64,000 bases of DNA. It comes from an uncultured Vicinamibacterales bacterium. GTDB lineage: Bacteria; Acidobacteriota; Vicinamibacteria; Vicinamibacterales; UBA8438. Made by a program: the position numbers and the translations under genes. This document shows, in pieces, positions 9,648 through 17,915 of this stretch. Location: assembly GCA_958295905.1 (NCBI GenBank), contig OY282382.1, positions 1,326,001-1,390,000 on the forward strand, written 5' to 3'. Numbering within the stretch: position 1 is the first letter of the stretch; each line of letters begins with the position of its first letter. The notes under the pieces were generated by a model, which was not told where the DNA came from, did not search any database, and saw nothing but the letters and a program-made list of their open reading frames with translations.

Positions 9648-10976
9648 GTGCCGATTCCGCCGCCGGCTGCCGGCAACCCGCTGGTTTCCGCCTGGGCGCC
9701 CCCCGACCCGATCGAGGCGGTGCTCGACAACGGTCTGAAGGTCCTCGCTCACGAGGTGCGCACGGCCCCCCTGGTGTCGGTGTGGTGCTGGTACCGGGTC
9801 GGGTCCAAGGACGAGCCGCCGGGCTTCACCGGCGCCTCCCACTGGGTCGAGCACATGAACTTCAAGGGCACTGCGGGCATTCCCGCGGGCGAGTTCAAGG
9901 AGCGGATCGACCGCTTCGGCGGCTTCTGGAACGGCTATACCTGGATCGACCAGACCACCTACGTGGAGACCGCGACCCGCGACGCCCTCGACGCGATGCT
10001 GTTCCTGGAGGCGGAGCGGATGGACCGGTGCCTCTACGACGCCGAGGCCTGCGAGGCCGAGCGCACGGTCATCATCTCCGAGCTGCAGGGGGGCGAGAAC
10101 GACCCCGAGCAGCTCCTCGACGTCGAGGTCACCGCGACCGCGTTCAAGGCCCATCCCTACCGTCACCCCACCATCGGGTGGCTGGGCGACCTGCACGCGA
10201 TGACCCGCGACGACCTCTACGGCCATTATCGCCGCCACTACACGCCGGGCAACGCCACGCTCGTCATCGTCGGCGACGTCGACGCGGCCGAGGCGTGCCG
10301 GGCGGCCGAGCGGCGCTTCGGCCCGATCGCCGCGGGGACGCCGCCCCCCCCGGTGCGGGCGACCGAACCGGAGCAGACGGGGGCGCGCGAGCTCGAGATC
10401 GTGCGCGAGGGCGCCACCGCCTATCTGAAGGTCGCCTGTCACGCCCCCGGCGTCACCGACCCCGACTTCGCCGCCATGCTCGTGCTCGACGCGGCGCTGA
10501 CCGGGGCGAAGGGGCTGAACCTCTGGTCGAGCTTTCGCGGTCCGGCCCCCCAGCGGCGGGCGCGGCTCTATCGGGCCCTCGTCGACGGCGGGCACGCCGC
10601 CGCCGTGAGCGGCGCGTTCGTTCCCACCGCCCACCCGTTCCTGTTCATGATCTCGCTGACCGCGAGCGCGGGCACGCCGGTCGGCGACCTGCGCGAGAGG
10701 GTGCTGGCCGAGCTCGACGACGTGCGGGCGAACGGGCTGTCCCCCGAAGACACCGAGCGCGCGAAGCGGCAGCTCCGGACCCGGCTCGTCCTCGAGAACG
10801 ACAGCATCACCAACGTCGCCCACCAGATCGGCTTCTTCGAGACCGTCGCCGGTCCCGGGGTCCTCGCCGGGCTGCCGGGACGCATCGCCGCCGTCAACCC
10901 CGACGACGTCGCCCGGGTCGCGTCCCTCCGCCTCGCGCCGGCCAACCGGACCGTCGGCGTTTTCCGGCCCGCATGA
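9648..10976 (+). CDS. M16 family zinc peptidase, catalytic subunit
   Basis: A pitrilysin/processing-peptidase-like zinc protease of 442 residues. The inverted zinc motif HWVEH lies at residues 65-69 (SHWVEHMNFKGT), and a glutamate in AERTVIISEL provides the usual third ligand about 76 residues later. No clear signal peptide is visible from the chosen GTG, which I prefer because the TATAAT box sits six bases before it. The gene overlaps the next M16 gene by 4 bp (ATGA). Such pairs form heterodimers in which one subunit is catalytic, like the mitochondrial processing peptidase. Confidence 0.9.
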   Translation: MPIPPPAAGNPLVSAWAPPDPIEAVLDNGLKVLAHEVRTAPLVSVWCWYRVGSKDEPPGFTGASHWVEHMNFKGTAGIPAGEFKERIDRFGGFWNGYTWIDQTTYVETATRDALDAMLFLEAERMDRCLYDAEACEAERTVIISELQGGENDPEQLLDVEVTATAFKAHPYRHPTIGWLGDLHAMTRDDLYGHYRRHYTPGNATLVIVGDVDAAEACRAAERRFGPIAAGTPPPPVRATEPEQTGARELEIVREGATAYLKVACHAPGVTDPDFAAMLVLDAALTGAKGLNLWSSFRGPAPQRRARLYRALVDGGHAAAVSGAFVPTAHPFLFMISLTASAGTPVGDLRERVLAELDDVRANGLSPEDTERAKRQLRTRLVLENDSITNVAHQIGFFETVAGPGVLAGLPGRIAAVNPDDVARVASLRLAPANRTVGVFRPA

Positions 10977-12244
10977 CCGGCAGGGGAGCCGGTCCCGCTC
11001 CGGTGCGCGTCGAGTTCGACAACGGCCTCACCCTGCTCGTGCAGGAGAACCGGACGCAGCCCGCGGTCTCCATCAGCGTCGCGGTGTCCGCGGGCGCCGC
11101 CGCCGACCCGCCGGGCGGCGAGGGCGCCGCCTGGTTGCTGTCCCGCCTCCTCGACCGGGGCGCGGGCGGCCGGTCCGCCGGCGAGGTCGCCGACCTGCTG
11201 GACCTCTGCGGGGTGTCGCCGGCCGTCGGGGTCACCCGCCACACCACCACCGTGGCCTGCGACTGCCTGGCCGAGGACGTCGACGCCGTTCTCGGGCTCG
11301 TCTGCGACATGGTGCGCGCGCCCGCCTGTTCCGACGGCGAGGTGCGGTTGCGCCGCGGCCAGCTCGTCACCCGGCTCCGGCAGGACGAGGACCGCCCCGC
11401 GACCCGCGCCGTCGAGGCCGCCATGGCCCTGCTCTACGGCGACGCCCATCCCTACGGCCGGCGTCCCCGGGGGTCGGTCGACACGGTGGCGGCGATCGAC
11501 GCGGGCCGGCTCCGCGACTTCCACGCCGCGCACTTCGCGCCGGCGCGGACCACCGTCGTGCTCGTCGGCGCCATCGCGGCGCCGGCGGCCGAGGCGGCGG
11601 TCGCCCGGGCCACCGACGAATGGCGGGGCGGCGGGCGGGCGGCCGAGCCCCGCCCCGCCCCCCCGCCGCCCGCCGCGCGGCGCCGGCGGATGATCCCGAT
11701 GCCCGCCAAGGCCCAGGTGGACATCGCCTACGGCTTCACCGCCGTCCCCCGGTCCGACCCCGCGTTCCACGCCTGCCGCATCATGAACTTGGTGCTGGGC
11801 GAGTACGGCATCGGCGGCCGGCTCGGCCGGAGCATCCGCGAGCGGCAGGGCATGGCCTACTACGCCGGCAGCGCATTCGAGGCCAGCCCCATCGCCGGCC
11901 CCCTGCTCGTGCGGGCGGGGGTGGCCGCCGGCAACGTCGACCGGGCCATCGCGTCGATCGACCACGAGGTGGACCGCTTCGCGCGCGACGGCGTCACCGC
12001 CGGGGAGCTCGCCGACGCCAAGCGGTACCTCGTCGGCTCGCTGCCCCGGTCGCTCGAGACCAACGCGGGCATCGCGCGCTTCCTGCAGAACTGCGAGCAG
12101 TTCGATCTGGGCCTCGATTACGACCGCCGCGTCCCGGAGCTGGTGCGGTCGGTGACCGCCGGGCAGGTGGCCGAGGCGGCCCGCCGCACCCTCGCTTCGG
12201 ACCGCGCCGCGATCGCCGTCGCCGGTCCCTGCGAGGCGGAGTAG
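10973..12244 (+). CDS. M16 family peptidase-like, non-catalytic partner
   Basis: A second M16-fold protein of 423 residues starting MTGRGAGPAPVRVEFDNGL. The place of the HxxEH motif is taken by GEGAAWLLSRLLDRG, so the zinc site is missing, while the C-terminal M16 domain keeps RERQGMAYYAGSAFEA, similar to the glycine/arginine substrate-side segment of the family. It is translationally coupled to the catalytic gene. By analogy with known pairs it likely supplies the substrate-binding half of a heterodimer. Whether the pair acts in the cytoplasm or periplasm cannot be told from sequence. Confidence 0.88.
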   Translation: MTGRGAGPAPVRVEFDNGLTLLVQENRTQPAVSISVAVSAGAAADPPGGEGAAWLLSRLLDRGAGGRSAGEVADLLDLCGVSPAVGVTRHTTTVACDCLAEDVDAVLGLVCDMVRAPACSDGEVRLRRGQLVTRLRQDEDRPATRAVEAAMALLYGDAHPYGRRPRGSVDTVAAIDAGRLRDFHAAHFAPARTTVVLVGAIAAPAAEAAVARATDEWRGGGRAAEPRPAPPPPAARRRRMIPMPAKAQVDIAYGFTAVPRSDPAFHACRIMNLVLGEYGIGGRLGRSIRERQGMAYYAGSAFEASPIAGPLLVRAGVAAGNVDRAIASIDHEVDRFARDGVTAGELADAKRYLVGSLPRSLETNAGIARFLQNCEQFDLGLDYDRRVPELVRSVTAGQVAEAARRTLASDRAAIAVAGPCEAE

Positions 12245-12258
12245 AGCGGCGTCGGGCC

Positions 12259-12376
12259 GGACCATCCCACGCTCCGCCACCGCCGTGCGCAGGCAGAATC
12301 GTGGCGGGTCCTGGGGCTCCGGACGGGCGGAATCGTGGGTCTCACGCGGCGTCGGCCGGTCGGCAAGACGGCGCCG
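12259..12376 (+). repeat. ~185 bp interspersed element, truncated copy 1
   Basis: Matches the left two-thirds of the element seen at 17301-17664, beginning GGACCATCCCACGCTCCGCC. The right inverted end is missing, replaced by sequence running into the HIT gene end. Confidence 0.7.
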
Positions 12377-12393
12377 TTCTACGGCGCAGACGG

Positions 12394-12741
12394 CTATCCC
12401 GGCGGCCAGTTCAGGTTGCGTCCGGCGAGCAGGTGCAGGTGAATGTGGAACACCGTCTGGCCGGCCCCGCGGTTGCAGTTGAACACCGTGCGGTAGCCGT
12501 CCGCGGCGTGGCCGCGCTCGGCCGCGATCCGCGCCGCGCGCAGGACGAGGCGGCCGAGCAGGGCGTCGTCGCCGGCCTCCGCGTCGTTCAGGGTCGGGAT
12601 GTGCCGGTACGGGACGATCAGCACGTGGCACGGCGCCTGGGGGTTGATGTCCTCGAACGCCACCACCTCGTCGTCCCGGTAGACGATCTTCGCGGGAATC
12701 TCCCCGCCCGCGATCTTGCAGAACAGACAGTCGTCGGCCAT
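12394..12741 (-). CDS. HIT family nucleotide-binding protein
   Basis: A 115-residue histidine-triad protein of the HINT type, which hydrolyses purine nucleoside phosphoramidates. It starts MADDCLFCKIAGGEIPAKIV and ends with the triad FHIHLHLLAG, where the central His is the nucleophile. Length matches the family. The frame is open upstream to about 12981, but HINT proteins begin at the MADDC segment, so I use the ATG at 12741. It lies alone between the M16 pair and prmC. Confidence 0.93.
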   Translation of the reverse strand: MADDCLFCKIAGGEIPAKIVYRDDEVVAFEDINPQAPCHVLIVPYRHIPTLNDAEAGDDALLGRLVLRAARIAAERGHAADGYRTVFNCNRGAGQTVFHIHLHLLAGRNLNWPPG

Positions 12742-12836
12742 GTCGTCGGCTCCCGGATGCCGGTCGAGTCTATCATCCGGCGGGCCGCCGCCCGGTTCCC
12801 GCGGTGACGGGCCGCCCGTTGGAGGAGGGCTCCGGT

Positions 12837-13000
12837 GCGCCCCGGGCTCTACCCGTCGTCGCTGTCCGGGTATCGCTACTACGGCAGGTCCAAGCGCCCC
12901 GCCGCACCGGGCCTCCCGGTACGCCCCGGTTTCTACCGTCCGTCTTCCCGTTCGACGCGCCGCCGGACGAGACGGTCGCACAGTACGCCCCGGGTTCTAC
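12837..13000. repeat. Three short direct repeats in the HIT-prmC gap
   Basis: A ~16 bp motif of the form GCCCCGGGTTCTAC occurs at 12837-12852, 12920-12936 and 12984-13000 with small changes. The spacers (84 and 64 bp) are unrelated. No gene is evident in the gap 12742-12996. Confidence 0.4.
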
Positions 13001-13866
13001 CTGGGGCCGCCGGGCCGCATGACCACGGCGCGGGGAATGCCTTGCAGGTCGCGATGCGCCGCGACGACCCGCATTCCGACCCGGCCCCCGATGTCGGCGG
13101 CGTCCCGGGCCTGACCCGCCCCGATCTCCATCACCAGCCATCCCCCCGCCCGCAGCCGGCCCGCCGCCGCGGCCACCAGCCGCCGCACCGTGTCGAGGCC
13201 GTCCGGGCCGCCCCGCAGCGCCGCCGCCGGCTCGTGGCGGGAGACCTCCGGGGCCAGGGCGCCGACGACCGCATCGGGCACGTAGGGCGGGTTCGATACG
13301 ATCAGATCGAACCGGCCCGGCAGGCCGTCGAGCAGGTCCGTGCGGTGGAACGAGACCCGGTCCGCCGCGCGGTGCCGCGCCGCGTTGCGCCGCGCCACCG
13401 CGAGCGCCTCCGGGCAGATATCGGTCGCGGCCACCCGGGCGCGCGGCAGCTCGCGGGCCAGCGCGACGGCGAGGCATCCCGAACCCGTCCCCACATCGGC
13501 GACCGCCCACCGCGCGGTCCGGTCCCCGAGCCGCGCCAGGGCCGTTTCGACCAGCAGCTCCGACTCGGGCCGGGGGACGAGCACGGCCGGGGTCACCTCG
13601 ATGTCGAGCCCCCAGAACTCGCGCGACCCGGTTATCCGCGCCACCGGCTCGCGGCGGCGCCGCCGCGCGATCAGCCGGTCGAACCGGTCCCCGAAGACGG
13701 CGGGCGCCGGCTCGCGCCACCGCGCCAGGTACGTCGCGCGGTCCCAGTCCAGCGCGTGGCGGGCCAGCACCTCGGCGTCGAACGCCGCGTCGCGCGCGTC
13801 GATGCCCGCCGCCGCCAACCGCCGGCCCGCCTGCGATACGCGTTCCGCGAGGGTTGCCAGGGTCAT
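12997..13866 (-). CDS. prmC: Release factor glutamine methyltransferase
   Basis: SAM-dependent methyltransferase that modifies the GGQ glutamine of peptide release factors RF1 and RF2. The 289 residues show an N-terminal helical domain, the PRPESELLVE segment, the SAM-binding loop ADVGTGSGCLAVALA and the diagnostic NPPY motif (IVSNPPYVP). Length fits PrmC. prfA is often its neighbour but is not in this window. The start region is duplicated just upstream: the 30 bases around the ATG recur at 13935-13964. Confidence 0.93.
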   Translation of the reverse strand: MTLATLAERVSQAGRRLAAAGIDARDAAFDAEVLARHALDWDRATYLARWREPAPAVFGDRFDRLIARRRRREPVARITGSREFWGLDIEVTPAVLVPRPESELLVETALARLGDRTARWAVADVGTGSGCLAVALARELPRARVAATDICPEALAVARRNAARHRAADRVSFHRTDLLDGLPGRFDLIVSNPPYVPDAVVGALAPEVSRHEPAAALRGGPDGLDTVRRLVAAAAGRLRAGGWLVMEIGAGQARDAADIGGRVGMRVVAAHRDLQGIPRAVVMRPGGPR

Positions 13867-13964
13867 GGGCGGTCCCGCCGCGCGACCGGGGGAACATGGA
13901 CCTGGTTGACGGCGATGCCGAGGTCGTCCTTGGGGTCATGGGCGGTCCCGCCGCGCGACCGGGG
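13862..13964. repeat. 73 bp-period duplication of the prmC start region
   Basis: A ~30 bp stretch containing the prmC ATG and the preceding CGGCGGGACCGCCC recurs once with a 73 bp period. The upstream copy opens only a different short frame. Confidence 0.7.
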
Positions 13965-13988
13965 AAACCGCCGATACGCGTTTCTGTC

Positions 13989-14041
13989 AGCAGCCCGTGG
14001 GTGAAACCCCGCGTCGCACCGAGGGCGGCACCCGCGGGCTG
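13989..14041. other. Inverted repeat between prmC and GmrSD remnant
   Basis: CAGCCCGTGGGTG and CACCCGCGGGCTG form 13-base arms with one mismatch around a ~27-base loop. It could act as a transcription end for the leftward GmrSD remnant; no T-run follows. Confidence 0.35.
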
Positions 14042-14092
14042 AAGAGCGCCCGTGCCTGACCAAGAGTGAGGAGGGCACCGCAAAACGCGCCA

Positions 14093-15119
14093 TCAGGCGC
14101 GCAGTGATCCGGGAACGCAGTCGCCCGCATGCGGCCACACCTCGACGGCGCGCGCGTGGAGCCATTTCGCGCGGGCCTCGATCGCCTGCTCATCCCACGT
14201 CTCCGGTCCATCGTTGACGAGACGCTTGTTCAAGAACATAACGCTGTGCTCGGCCAATGCCCTTCGCTTTTTGTTCGATGGCGCGTTGGACAACGACGGG
14301 TTCAGGCGCCCATTCACCAGTGTCAGGTTCCCGATCGTGTGGACCGCGCGGTCGCGCTTCGCGATGGCGTCGACGCCATCCGTGCCCGTTGGCAGAGGCC
14401 AATGCTCGTGCCATGCCTGCGGCATGATGTGCTCGATGTGCAGGTCCTTCGGAGCCTCCTGACTCTCCGCCTTGGGCGTTCGCAGATGCTCTTCGATCCC
14501 GGTCAGCACCATTCTGAGTCGTCGCCGCGTGAGGATCCGGTAGAGGGGCGCGGTGACGAACCTCTCCCGGAGTTCCCGGTCATCGGGCCACCGACCCGCT
14601 TGCGTCGTTTGCCCGGCGAGGTGCGAAATGACCAACGCGTGCGCCGTCTCGACCGGAGACATAGCCAGCTTCGCGATCAGCCCGACGAAGAGTTGGCCGT
14701 AGCTCCTGGCGCTGTAGCCGCACACGACCCTTCGGACGAGGAAGCTCTCAACCGCCCGTACGCAGTTCGAAAGAGCCGCTTGCGGCACGTTGGAGGACAG
14801 CAGCCAGAGCAGGAGCGGCGTGACTGCGCCGACGTTCATGGCGTTGCGTCTCTCCAAGAACGAGGCGATGTTTTCTCGCCTCAATTCCTCGACTTCGCGG
14901 TAGATCCGTCCCAGATCGCCGATGTCCTTCGCGATGTCGAGTACAGTCTCCCTTTATTTTGACCGCACGTCCGCGTAGTCACCGAAGATCCGCTACGTCG
15001 TCCCACAGGGGCTCCCACTGTTCATCCTGCTTCCACACGTAGCGACGCTGAAAGTCCGGGACTTCGTACCGAATAGGATGGGCGAACAGTTGCTGCGGGC
15101 GTTGGAGGTTGGTCTGCAT
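14093..15119 (-). pseudogene. GmrSD-type (DUF262/DUF1524) endonuclease, centre deleted
   Basis: Type IV modification-dependent restriction enzymes of this kind carry a DUF262 NTPase domain and a DUF1524 HNH-like nuclease. Here the first ~47 codons (from 15119) encode the DUF262 start, with VPDFQRRYVWKQDEQWEPLW, and stop at 14979. A separate frame from ~14953 to 14093 encodes the end, with the nuclease motif LHIEHIMPQ and HTIGNLTLVNGRLN. An intact protein is about 550-650 residues, so the middle (most of DUF262) is gone. The C-terminal frame could still be translated from a TTG at 14884, but without the NTPase domain it is probably inactive. Confidence 0.8.
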
Positions 15120-15456
15120 GTTCGGCGTCCGGGTGGCGGCGCCGGCCCGACGCCGCAGATCCGCGTCGACACCGAACCCTGAGCGGCCCGGTCTGCGGGA
15201 TGCGCGGGAACAGGACAGCCCCAAACGTCACAGGGCTGTAGATGCCTGAAATTCACGGCCGCACGGTGATCCCGCTACGCGACCGCGTGGTACAAGGCGA
15301 AGCCGCCGGTAAGCAATGGAGTTCCGGGACACGACCTCCAAGAGCGCGGTGTCGGTCAGTCCGAATCCCGTGAACCCGGCGGTGCGGGACGCAGCTTCAC
15401 CTTCGGTCGATCTACTCTAATTGGAGAGTTTTACTACAGGCTGTTCAGCTAACTAA
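15120..15456. other. Intergenic region, no gene seen
   Basis: 337 bp between the GmrSD remnant and the PQQ dehydrogenase end. I see no supported coding frame, RNA gene or clear hairpin. GC drops near 15400-15460. Confidence 0.5.
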
Positions 15457-17181
15457 CTAAGGCAGCGCGAACACCCACATCACGCCGCTGCCCTGCGGCA
15501 GGGTCGTGCCGGTGAACCGCGCGTACGAGGTCGTCTGGCCGATGCGGCCGCCCGCGCCGACCGCGAGGTACTGGCGCCCGTCGATGGTGAAGGTGACCGG
15601 GGCGCCCGAGATGTCGCCGTTCAGCCGCGTCTCCCACAGCGGCTCGCCGCTCTCGGCGTCGAGGGCGAAGAACCGGCGGTCGGCGGTGCCGCCGAAGACG
15701 ATGCCGCCGGCGGTGGCGAGGGCCGAGGCGGTCATCGCCGCCCCGCTTTCGGGGCGGTATTCCCAGGCCCGCTCGCCGGTCACCGGGTCGAACGCCACGA
15801 ACTCGCCGATGTAGTCGTAGCCGGGCACCATTTTGGCGCGGCTGCCGATGCCCCGGAAGATGCGGCCCGGCCGGTACTCCTCGGAGACGAACGTCACGTC
15901 CATGCAACTGTTGTTGATGCCGGTGTAGTAGAGCCCGGTCTCGGGGCTGAAGCTCGGCGAGTTCAGGTTACGGGTGCCGTGGAAGTGGGGGCAGACCTCG
16001 AAGATCTTGTCCGAGTCGACGTCGTCCAGGGTGGGGATCTGCGCCGGGTTGAAGATGGGGCTGCCGCTGTCCGTCCACCCCTCGATGATGTTGTCGTAGC
16101 CGGTGCGGAACGCGTTGAGGAACCGGCCGGTCTCCCGGTCGAGCACCACGCCCCAGCCGATCTTGCTCGTCTCGATCAACGCCTTGCGCTCGACCCCGCC
16201 GATCACCAAGTCGACGAGCATGCTCTCGTGGGTGGCGTCGAGGTCCCAGTTGTCGGACGGCACCACCTGGAAGTACCACTCGATCTCGCCGGTGTCGAGG
16301 TCGAGGGCGAGGATGCTGTTGGTGTAGAGGGCATCGCCGGGGCCCCGCAGGGTCGAGGCCCACGGTGTCGGCTGCCCCGTGCCGAGGTAGATCAGGCCCA
16401 GTTCGGGGTCGTAGCTGATGGTGTTCCAGGTCAGGCCGCCCAGCGGCGGGATCTCGCGCTCGGTCCATGTCTCGTAGCCCGGCTCGCCCGGCGCCGGCAC
16501 CGTGTAGGTGGTCCACAGGTGCCCGCCGGTCTCGGCGTCGTGCGCCACCACCGTGCCGCGCCCGCTCCGGTCGCCCCCCGCGAACCCCAGCACCACCTTC
16601 CCGTCCGCAATCAGGGCGGGGTGGCTGTGCCCGATGCCGGTGCTGTAATCGCCGGTGCTCACCTCCCAGCGCTGCTCCCCGGTCTGCGCGTCGAGGGCGA
16701 CGAGCGCGGCGTCGGCCGTCCCCCAATAGACGACGTCGCCGTAGACCGAGACCCCGCGGTGCCGCCCCAGGGCCTGCGACTGCTCGATGTCCTCGGGGTA
16801 GTCGCGGGTGTGGACCCAGGCGACGTCGCCCGACACCACGTCGAAGGCGGTCACCCGGCCGCTGCCCTCCGAGACGTACATCAGCCCGTTCGCCACCACC
16901 GGCGTCGGCACCCAGCGGCTGTTGTCGCGCATCGACCACGCCCACACGAGGCGCAGGTCGGCGACGTTGTCCCGGTTGATCTGGTCGAGGGGGCTGAACC
17001 CGGTCACGTCGTAGGTCCGCCGGTAGCTCAGCCAGTCGCCGTCCTCGGGGTTCAGCAGCCGCTCCTCGGTGATCGGCTCCCACGCGGACTCGGCCGGCTG
17101 CCCCGGCGCGGGGCCGGCCAAGCCCAGGCACACACCGATCACGCACGCCGGCGCCCATCGCCCGCTGTCACACGTTCGCAT
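15457..17181 (-). CDS. PQQ-dependent (quinoprotein) dehydrogenase
   Basis: A periplasmic eight-bladed propeller dehydrogenase of the PQQ alcohol/glucose dehydrogenase family, which oxidises alcohols or sugars and passes electrons to a cytochrome or quinone. 574 residues with an N-terminal signal peptide ending near GPAPGQPAES. Repeated blade motifs are visible (GDVVYWGTADAALVALD, GGIVFGGTADRRFFALD). There is no haem motif, so it is a type I-like enzyme needing a separate cytochrome. The ATG at 17181 is preceded by GGAGACAAG, a good ribosome site. The substrate cannot be assigned. Confidence 0.9.
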   Translation of the reverse strand: MRTCDSGRWAPACVIGVCLGLAGPAPGQPAESAWEPITEERLLNPEDGDWLSYRRTYDVTGFSPLDQINRDNVADLRLVWAWSMRDNSRWVPTPVVANGLMYVSEGSGRVTAFDVVSGDVAWVHTRDYPEDIEQSQALGRHRGVSVYGDVVYWGTADAALVALDAQTGEQRWEVSTGDYSTGIGHSHPALIADGKVVLGFAGGDRSGRGTVVAHDAETGGHLWTTYTVPAPGEPGYETWTEREIPPLGGLTWNTISYDPELGLIYLGTGQPTPWASTLRGPGDALYTNSILALDLDTGEIEWYFQVVPSDNWDLDATHESMLVDLVIGGVERKALIETSKIGWGVVLDRETGRFLNAFRTGYDNIIEGWTDSGSPIFNPAQIPTLDDVDSDKIFEVCPHFHGTRNLNSPSFSPETGLYYTGINNSCMDVTFVSEEYRPGRIFRGIGSRAKMVPGYDYIGEFVAFDPVTGERAWEYRPESGAAMTASALATAGGIVFGGTADRRFFALDAESGEPLWETRLNGDISGAPVTFTIDGRQYLAVGAGGRIGQTTSYARFTGTTLPQGSGVMWVFALP

Positions 17182-17300
17182 CGACTTGTCTCCTTCATTC
17201 CGCGACGGCCGCCACCGCGTTCGGGCGGCCGTCGCGGGCCCGTCGGCATGCTGCGGATCATCGCCCATGCCCGCCGCCGGCGCAACCGGTGAACGCCGGG

Positions 17301-17484
17301 CGGGCAGGACCATCCCCACGCTCCGCCACCGCCGTGCGCACGCGGCATCGCGGCGGGTCCTGGGCTCCGGCCGTGCGGCATCGTGGGTCTCACGCGGCGC
17401 CGGCGCCGGTCGGGAAGACGGCGGCGTCCCCTCGAATCGGGGGCGGGCCGTCACGCGCCGTCAGCGTGGGATGCCCCTGCCGGG
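17301..17484 (+). repeat. ~185 bp interspersed element, copy 2
   Basis: Full copy bounded by inverted ends: GGGCAGGACCATCCC on the left and GCGTGGGATGCCCCTGCC on the right. Inside are the conserved GTGGGTCTCACGCGGCG and TCGAATCGGGGGCGGG segments. It encodes no convincing protein and sits upstream of the PQQ dehydrogenase. Confidence 0.8.
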
Positions 17485-17664
17485 CGGGCAGGACCATCCC
17501 CACGCTCCGCCACCGCCGTGCGCACGCGGCATCGTGGCGGGTCCTGGGCTCCGGCCGTGCGGCATCGTGGGTCTCACGCGGCGCCGGCCGGTCGGCGAGA
17601 CGGCGGCACCCCTCGAATCGGGGGCGGGCCGTCACGCGCCGTTAGCGTGGGATGCTCCTGCCGG
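17485..17664 (+). repeat. ~185 bp interspersed element, copy 3 (tandem)
   Basis: Directly follows copy 2 in the same orientation with a 184 bp period and very few differences, so the two look recently duplicated. The right end is GCGTGGGATGCTCCTGCC. Confidence 0.8.
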
Positions 17665-17665
17665 G

Positions 17666-17898
17666 GTCAGATTGTGAAATGAGGGCGGGGCCAAGCTGGT
17701 AAGGCTGGTCGAGCTGAACGCGGGCTCGCGGGGGTGCACGTCAAGACAGTGAGGCGCCCGCCGCTGCTGGAACCGGCACCGCGAGGGCTCCCGGCCAATG
17801 CCCCAAGAAAAGTCCGTTCGGGGAGGGCCTCGATGCCGAGAACGGCATGGAAATCGCCCACCCTGGCTGCGCCAGGGGCGGTCATTTCACAATCTGAC
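17666..17898. repeat. 233 bp element with 17 bp perfect inverted ends
   Basis: GTCAGATTGTGAAATGA at 17666-17682 is repeated exactly inverted at 17882-17898. The inside (from about 17731) matches 32051-32170 and has no convincing gene. The form is that of a small non-autonomous (MITE-like) element; no transposase is nearby. Confidence 0.75.
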
Positions 17899-17915
17899 GT
17901 GCATCCGGCTCGCGG

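Noticed and set aside
12773-14083. A 436-codon minus-strand frame across prmC
   Set aside because: It is a shifted shadow of prmC and of the duplicated prmC start; its translation is Arg/Gly-rich without motifs.
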